NCBI GenBank assembly: GCA_023416175.1
Contig: JAEZIE010000047.1
Location: forward strand, 1-7,963
Reading direction: 5' to 3'
From: Bacillota bacterium
GTDB taxonomy: Bacteria; Bacillota; Clostridia; Christensenellales; CAG-138
DNA: 7,963 bases
The notes under the pieces are model-generated. The model was not told where the DNA came from, did not search any database, and saw nothing but the letters and a program-made list of their open reading frames with translations. Every line of letters begins with the position of its first letter. The stretch's first letter is position 1. The translations under genes were made by a program, and so were the position numbers. Shown here one piece after another: positions 5,200 through 7,963 of this stretch.

Positions 5200-6585
5200 T
5201 TATAATATATATTTCCGAAGATCCTCGTCCACATAGCTATCCGCCATGCGTTCTTTGACATACGTGCCGTCTATGGTCAGCTCAAGGTCGGGATAATCGC
5301 CGCCCGCCTGGAAGGAGATATCCTCCAACAGCAGTTCCATGATGGTGTGCAGCCGCCGCGCCCCGATGTTTTCCGTGTTTTCGTTGGCGAGGAAGGCATA
5401 TTTCGCCACGGTATCGATCGCATCTTCCGTGAAATTGAGCATCATGTGATCGGCCGAAAGAAGCGCCGAATACTGCTTTGTAATAGCGTTTTCCGGCTGG
5501 GTGAGGATGCGCCTGTAATCCTCCTGCGTGAGTGCGTCCAGCTCCACACGTATGGGGAAACGCCCCTGCAGCTCCGGAATAAGATCCGAAACCTTGGCCA
5601 CATGGAACGCGCCCGCGGCGATAAAGAGCATGTAATCGGTCTTCACCGGGCCATACTTGGTATTGACGGTGGAGCCTTCCACAATGGGAAGGATATCGCG
5701 CTGCACGCCTTCACGCGAAACGTCAGGTCCTCCCGAGGACGCGGCGCGTGCGCCAGCGATTTTATCGATTTCATCAATGAATATAATGCCGTCCTGCTCT
5801 GCCTTTTCCACGGCCTCACGTATGACTTCGTCCATATCGATGAGCTTATCGGATTCTTCCTGCACCAATATACGCCGCGCTTCCTTGACGGGCACCTTGC
5901 GGCGCTTTTTTTTGCTGGGCAATATGCCGCCGATCATATCGTTGAGGTTCAGGTCGATCCCCATGGCAATCATGGCGTCGCTGCCTGCGTTACGCTCCTC
6001 CACCTCAATTTCCACGATCTCTTCTTCCAGCCGCCCCGCGCGTAGCTGCGCAAGCACCGTTTCCCGGCGAGTAAAATGCGTACGCTTTTCCTCTTCCGAC
6101 ATCTGCGGTTCCTGCGGCTGGCCCGCGCCCAACAGCAATTGCAGCGGGTTCTGCGGGGGGTGTGCTTCGCTTTTGCGCAGCGGCACCAACAGGTCAACAA
6201 GACGCTGTTCCGTCGCGGTTTCCGCCATCATACGGACTGCCTCCATACTCTTTGCCTTACATAGGCGAATGGAAGCCTCCACAAGATCGCGCACCATCGA
6301 GTCAACATCCCGGCCCACATAGCCGACCTCAGTAAACTTGGTGGCCTCCACCTTGACAAAAGGCGCTTCCACAAGCTTTGCTAATCGTCTTGCGATTTCT
6401 GTCTTACCCACGCCTGTGGGGCCCATCATGATGATGTTCTTGGGCGTAATCTCCTCCCGAAGTTCGGGGGATAACAGGCTCCTGCGGTAGCGGTTGCGCA
6501 ACGCGATGGCAACTGCGCGTTTTGCCTTGTTTTGGCCTACGATGTATTTGTCTAGTGCGTCTACGATCTGTTTGGGCGTATGCAT
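5200..6585 (-). CDS. hslU: ATP-dependent protease ATPase subunit HslU (ClpY)
   Basis: The AAA+ unfoldase ring of the cytosolic HslVU protease; it uses ATP to unfold proteins and thread them into HslV. The product has 461 residues, normal for HslU. Motifs are TPKQIVDALDKYIVGQ (residues 3-18), Walker A GPTGVGKT (55-62), the pore loop GYVGRD (88-93), a long insertion I domain (about 110-240) including DLNLNDMIGG (211-220), Walker B IIFIDEID (267-274), GRFPIRVEL (341-349) with the probable arginine finger, the sensor-2 region NIGARRLHT (406-414), and a C-terminus DLRKYIL that fits the tail docking into HslV. The ATG at 6585 has AGGAGG (6595-6600) 9 bases upstream; an in-frame extension to 6666 lies within hslV and has no family similarity. 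It begins 4 bases after the hslV stop, and its ribosome binding site is inside the hslV coding end, so the two are co-transcribed and probably translationally coupled. Confidence 0.98.
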   Translation of the reverse strand: MHTPKQIVDALDKYIVGQNKAKRAVAIALRNRYRRSLLSPELREEITPKNIIMMGPTGVGKTEIARRLAKLVEAPFVKVEATKFTEVGYVGRDVDSMVRDLVEASIRLCKAKSMEAVRMMAETATEQRLVDLLVPLRKSEAHPPQNPLQLLLGAGQPQEPQMSEEEKRTHFTRRETVLAQLRAGRLEEEIVEIEVEERNAGSDAMIAMGIDLNLNDMIGGILPSKKKRRKVPVKEARRILVQEESDKLIDMDEVIREAVEKAEQDGIIFIDEIDKIAGARAASSGGPDVSREGVQRDILPIVEGSTVNTKYGPVKTDYMLFIAAGAFHVAKVSDLIPELQGRFPIRVELDALTQEDYRRILTQPENAITKQYSALLSADHMMLNFTEDAIDTVAKYAFLANENTENIGARRLHTIMELLLEDISFQAGGDYPDLELTIDGTYVKERMADSYVDEDLRKYIL

Positions 6586-6589
6586 TGCG

Positions 6590-7123
6590 TTAAACCTCCT
6601 CCACCGTAATGTTGCCGTTGGTGTAAACGCAGATATCGCCCGCGATTTTGAGCGCGCGCTCCGCAATCTCCCGCGCGGAAAGCTCTGTGTTTTCCTTGAG
6701 CGCCTTGGCCGCAGCGAGCGCGTACATACCGCCCGATCCTATGGCGGCAATGCCGTCGTCTGGATCGATTACCTCGCCGGTACCCGAGATAACAAGCAGC
6801 TCATCCTTATCCGCTACGAGCAAAAGCGCCTGCAATTGCCTTAATGCCTTATCGCTGCGCCATTCCTGCGCCAAAGAGACAGCAGCCCGCGTAAGCCCGC
6901 CGCCGTATTGCTCCAGCTTTGCTTCAAACCGCTCGCAGAGCGAAAACGCGTCCGCAACCGAGCCTGCAAAGCCCACCACCACCTTGCCGTGGTAGAGCCT
7001 TCTTACCTTTTTCGCAGTACTTTTCATAACGACGGATTTTTCCAAAGTGACCTGTCCGTCCCCGGCTATCGCACAAACGCCATCCCGCCGGACGGCAAGT
7101 ATCGTTGTTCCTTCGAGTTCCAT
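6590..7123 (-). CDS. hslV: ATP-dependent protease proteolytic subunit HslV (ClpQ)
   Basis: The proteasome-like threonine peptidase of HslVU. From the ATG at 7123 it has 177 residues, beginning MELEGTTILAVRRDG. Family knowledge places the nucleophile at the first Thr after a short propeptide: Thr 6 here, exposed after cleavage behind Gly 5. Asp 22 (AGDGQVT) and Lys 38 (TAKKVRRL) then fall at the mature positions 17 and 33 expected for catalysis. Other family segments are VVVGFAGSVADAFSLCERFE and AAIGSGGMYALAAAKAL. An ATG at 7132 is in frame, but the only good Shine-Dalgarno, AAAGG (7133-7137), abuts it with no spacing and stands 9 bases from the ATG at 7123, so I prefer the latter. It is the first gene of the hslV-hslU pair. 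In Bacillus xerC precedes it; here the neighbour is trmFO. Confidence 0.97.
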   Translation of the reverse strand: MELEGTTILAVRRDGVCAIAGDGQVTLEKSVVMKSTAKKVRRLYHGKVVVGFAGSVADAFSLCERFEAKLEQYGGGLTRAAVSLAQEWRSDKALRQLQALLLVADKDELLVISGTGEVIDPDDGIAAIGSGGMYALAAAKALKENTELSAREIAERALKIAGDICVYTNGNITVEEV

Positions 7124-7132
7124 GTTATACAT

Positions 7133-7137
7133 CCTTT
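7133..7137 (-). promoter_or_regulatory. hslV ribosome binding site (chooses between two in-frame ATGs)
   Basis: Minus-strand AAAGG lies 0 bases from the ATG at 7132 and 9 bases from the ATG at 7123. Only the second spacing is usable. This shortens the predicted propeptide from eight residues to five. Confidence 0.65.
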
Positions 7138-7203
7138 CGGCCTGTTACACGACGCAGCAATTTCAATTCTTCACACAATATGCTTTGATGATACATACGG
7201 CAA

Positions 7204-7212
7204 ATGATACCA
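7204..7212 (-). promoter_or_regulatory. Candidate extended -10 promoter for hslVU
   Basis: TGGTATCAT on the minus strand (TGn plus a five-of-six match to TATAAT) lies in the AT-rich gap between trmFO and hslV, about 80 bases from the hslV start. No good -35 sits at 16-18 bases. Other weak -10-like hexamers (for example TATGAT near 7250) occur in the same gap, so the exact promoter is uncertain. Confidence 0.3.
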
Positions 7213-7291
7213 GTGCTATCCTATCAATACGTTCGTGATTGGATTTTATCATATCATATTTGAAATGCGCTAAGGAAAATAGCCTAAAAGC

Positions 7292-7963
7292 TTAACATTT
7301 CTTTTTCAAATCATCCACGATTGCAAGCGCCCGCTCCGCCATTTTTTCATAACGCTCGGCTTTGTTGCGCGGCGCATCAGGGATTGACTCCATAATCCCA
7401 TAGGTTACGTTCATGGGCTGGAAATCCCCACCCTGGTATTCGCTCACATAATGGGAAAGCGCGCCGATGGCCGTGCTCCTTGTAAAATCGAGCGGATCTT
7501 GTTTCATGAGCCTTCGCGCAAGATTGACTGCTGCGACAAACCCGCTGGAGGCGGACTCGACATACCCTTCCACCCCCGTGATCTGGCCCGCAAAATACAG
7601 GCCGGGGCGGGTTTTCACCTGATAATCCCACCCGAGCAGCCCCGGAGAGCGCAAAAACGTGTTGCGGTGCATCACGCCGTAGCGCGCAAACTCCGCGTTC
7701 TCCAATCCCGGAATCATACGAAACACGCGCCGCTGCTCGGAAAATGTGAGATTAGTCTGGAAGCCTACCATGTTATAGAGCGTGCCCGCAGCGTCGTCTT
7801 GCCGAAGCTGTACCACGGCGTAGGGCTTTTTCCCTCCACCGCGGGGATCGACAAGTCCGACCGGCTTTAGCGGGCCGAAGGAGAGCGTCTTTTCGCCACG
7901 CTTGGCCATGACCTCCACCGGCATGCAACCATCGAACACACGCGGTGTTTCGAACGCATGCAG
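7292..7963 (-). CDS. trmFO: Methylenetetrahydrofolate-tRNA-(uracil-5-)-methyltransferase TrmFO (5' end outside window)
   Basis: A folate- and FAD-dependent enzyme that makes 5-methyluridine at position 54 in the T-loop of tRNA. The last 223 residues are present, about half of the usual 435-440, and the frame is open to the window edge. The fragment starts near the family motif FDGCMPVEVMAKRGEKTLSFGPLKPVGL. By counting back from the C-terminus its Cys (fragment residue 13) falls at about position 226, matching a Cys reported as functionally important in the B. subtilis enzyme. The FAD-binding C-terminal segment is clear: GLYFAGQITGVEGYVESASSGFVAAVNLARRL, then STAIGALSHYVS and FQPMNVTYGIMESIP. 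The gene ends 168 bases before hslV. No convincing terminator follows it, so it may read into hslVU. Confidence 0.97.
   Translation of the reverse strand: MHAFETPRVFDGCMPVEVMAKRGEKTLSFGPLKPVGLVDPRGGGKKPYAVVQLRQDDAAGTLYNMVGFQTNLTFSEQRRVFRMIPGLENAEFARYGVMHRNTFLRSPGLLGWDYQVKTRPGLYFAGQITGVEGYVESASSGFVAAVNLARRLMKQDPLDFTRSTAIGALSHYVSEYQGGDFQPMNVTYGIMESIPDAPRNKAERYEKMAERALAIVDDLKKKC

Noticed and set aside
5201..5206. TATAAT on the plus strand at the end of hslU.
   Set aside because: No -35 lies at the right distance and no plus-strand gene follows; it is part of an AT-rich run at the hslU stop.
5347..6322. Two long plus-strand open frames (232 and 221 codons) opposite hslU.
   Set aside because: Both lie antisense to a gene with complete family motifs; their composition (Ser/Arg/Thr-rich or His/Phe-rich) is typical of shadow frames.
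6586..6666. N-terminal extension of hslU into hslV.
   Set aside because: The extra 27 residues have no HslU similarity, and AGGAGG at 6595-6600 marks the ATG at 6585.
7261..7300. Possible terminator at the end of trmFO (GAAATG/CATTTC repeat).
   Set aside because: Only a 5-6 bp AT-rich stem with a long, poorly paired interior and no clean T run; too weak to call.
1..7963. CRISPR array, tRNA or rRNA genes, insertion sequence or phage genes.
   Set aside because: No regularly spaced direct repeats, no tRNA-like cloverleaf, and no transposase, integrase or phage protein were seen on either strand.

Overview
The window reads as a chromosomal housekeeping locus of a Gram-positive bacterium, most likely a member of the Clostridia. 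The reasons are the gene order (trmFO, hslV, hslU, rpsB, tsf, pyrH, frr, uppS), strong AAAGGAGG-type ribosome binding sites, a short single-core EF-Ts (219 aa), U-tract terminators, and a SleB-type hydrolase carried on a lipoprotein. Base composition is moderate to high GC in the genes. No finer taxonomic assignment is justified from the sequence alone. Every supported gene lies on the minus strand, so transcription runs from high to low coordinates.

Layout in the direction of transcription: the C-terminal half of trmFO (7292-7963, cut by the window edge) is followed by a 168-base gap and then the closely linked hslV-hslU pair (7123 to 5200), encoding the HslVU protease. A 244-base intergenic region follows. 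It holds a striking nested set of perfect inverted repeats (5051-5172). Next comes a predicted lipoprotein with an SH3b domain and a cell-wall-hydrolase domain (3975-4955). A clear sigma-A-type promoter (3862-3890) and a structured leader then precede rpsB (3041-3760). A terminator-like hairpin separates rpsB from tsf (2299-2958), and a second strong terminator closes tsf. pyrH (1498-2193) has a candidate promoter of its own. frr (801-1358) follows after a gap with a candidate -10 box and a leader hairpin. A small unassigned gene (589-804) overlaps the frr stop, and uppS (1-473, 3' end outside the window) comes last after a hairpin.

Functionally, rpsB, tsf and frr supply translation (ribosomal protein S2, EF-Ts, ribosome recycling). 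pyrH supplies UDP for nucleotide and peptidoglycan precursor synthesis. uppS makes the lipid carrier for cell-wall synthesis. trmFO modifies tRNA, and HslVU degrades proteins. Compared with the Bacillus subtilis order trmFO-xerC-hslV-hslU-codY ... rpsB-tsf-pyrH-frr-uppS, xerC and codY are missing here, and the hydrolase lipoprotein sits where codY would be.

No complete undescribed system (defence, CRISPR, biosynthetic or mobile) is visible. The less expected content is in the non-coding DNA: the multi-hairpin element at 5051-5172, an rpsB/tsf intergenic region that can fold in two mutually exclusive ways, and leader structures before rpsB and frr. The small gene between frr and uppS is the only coding sequence I could not assign.
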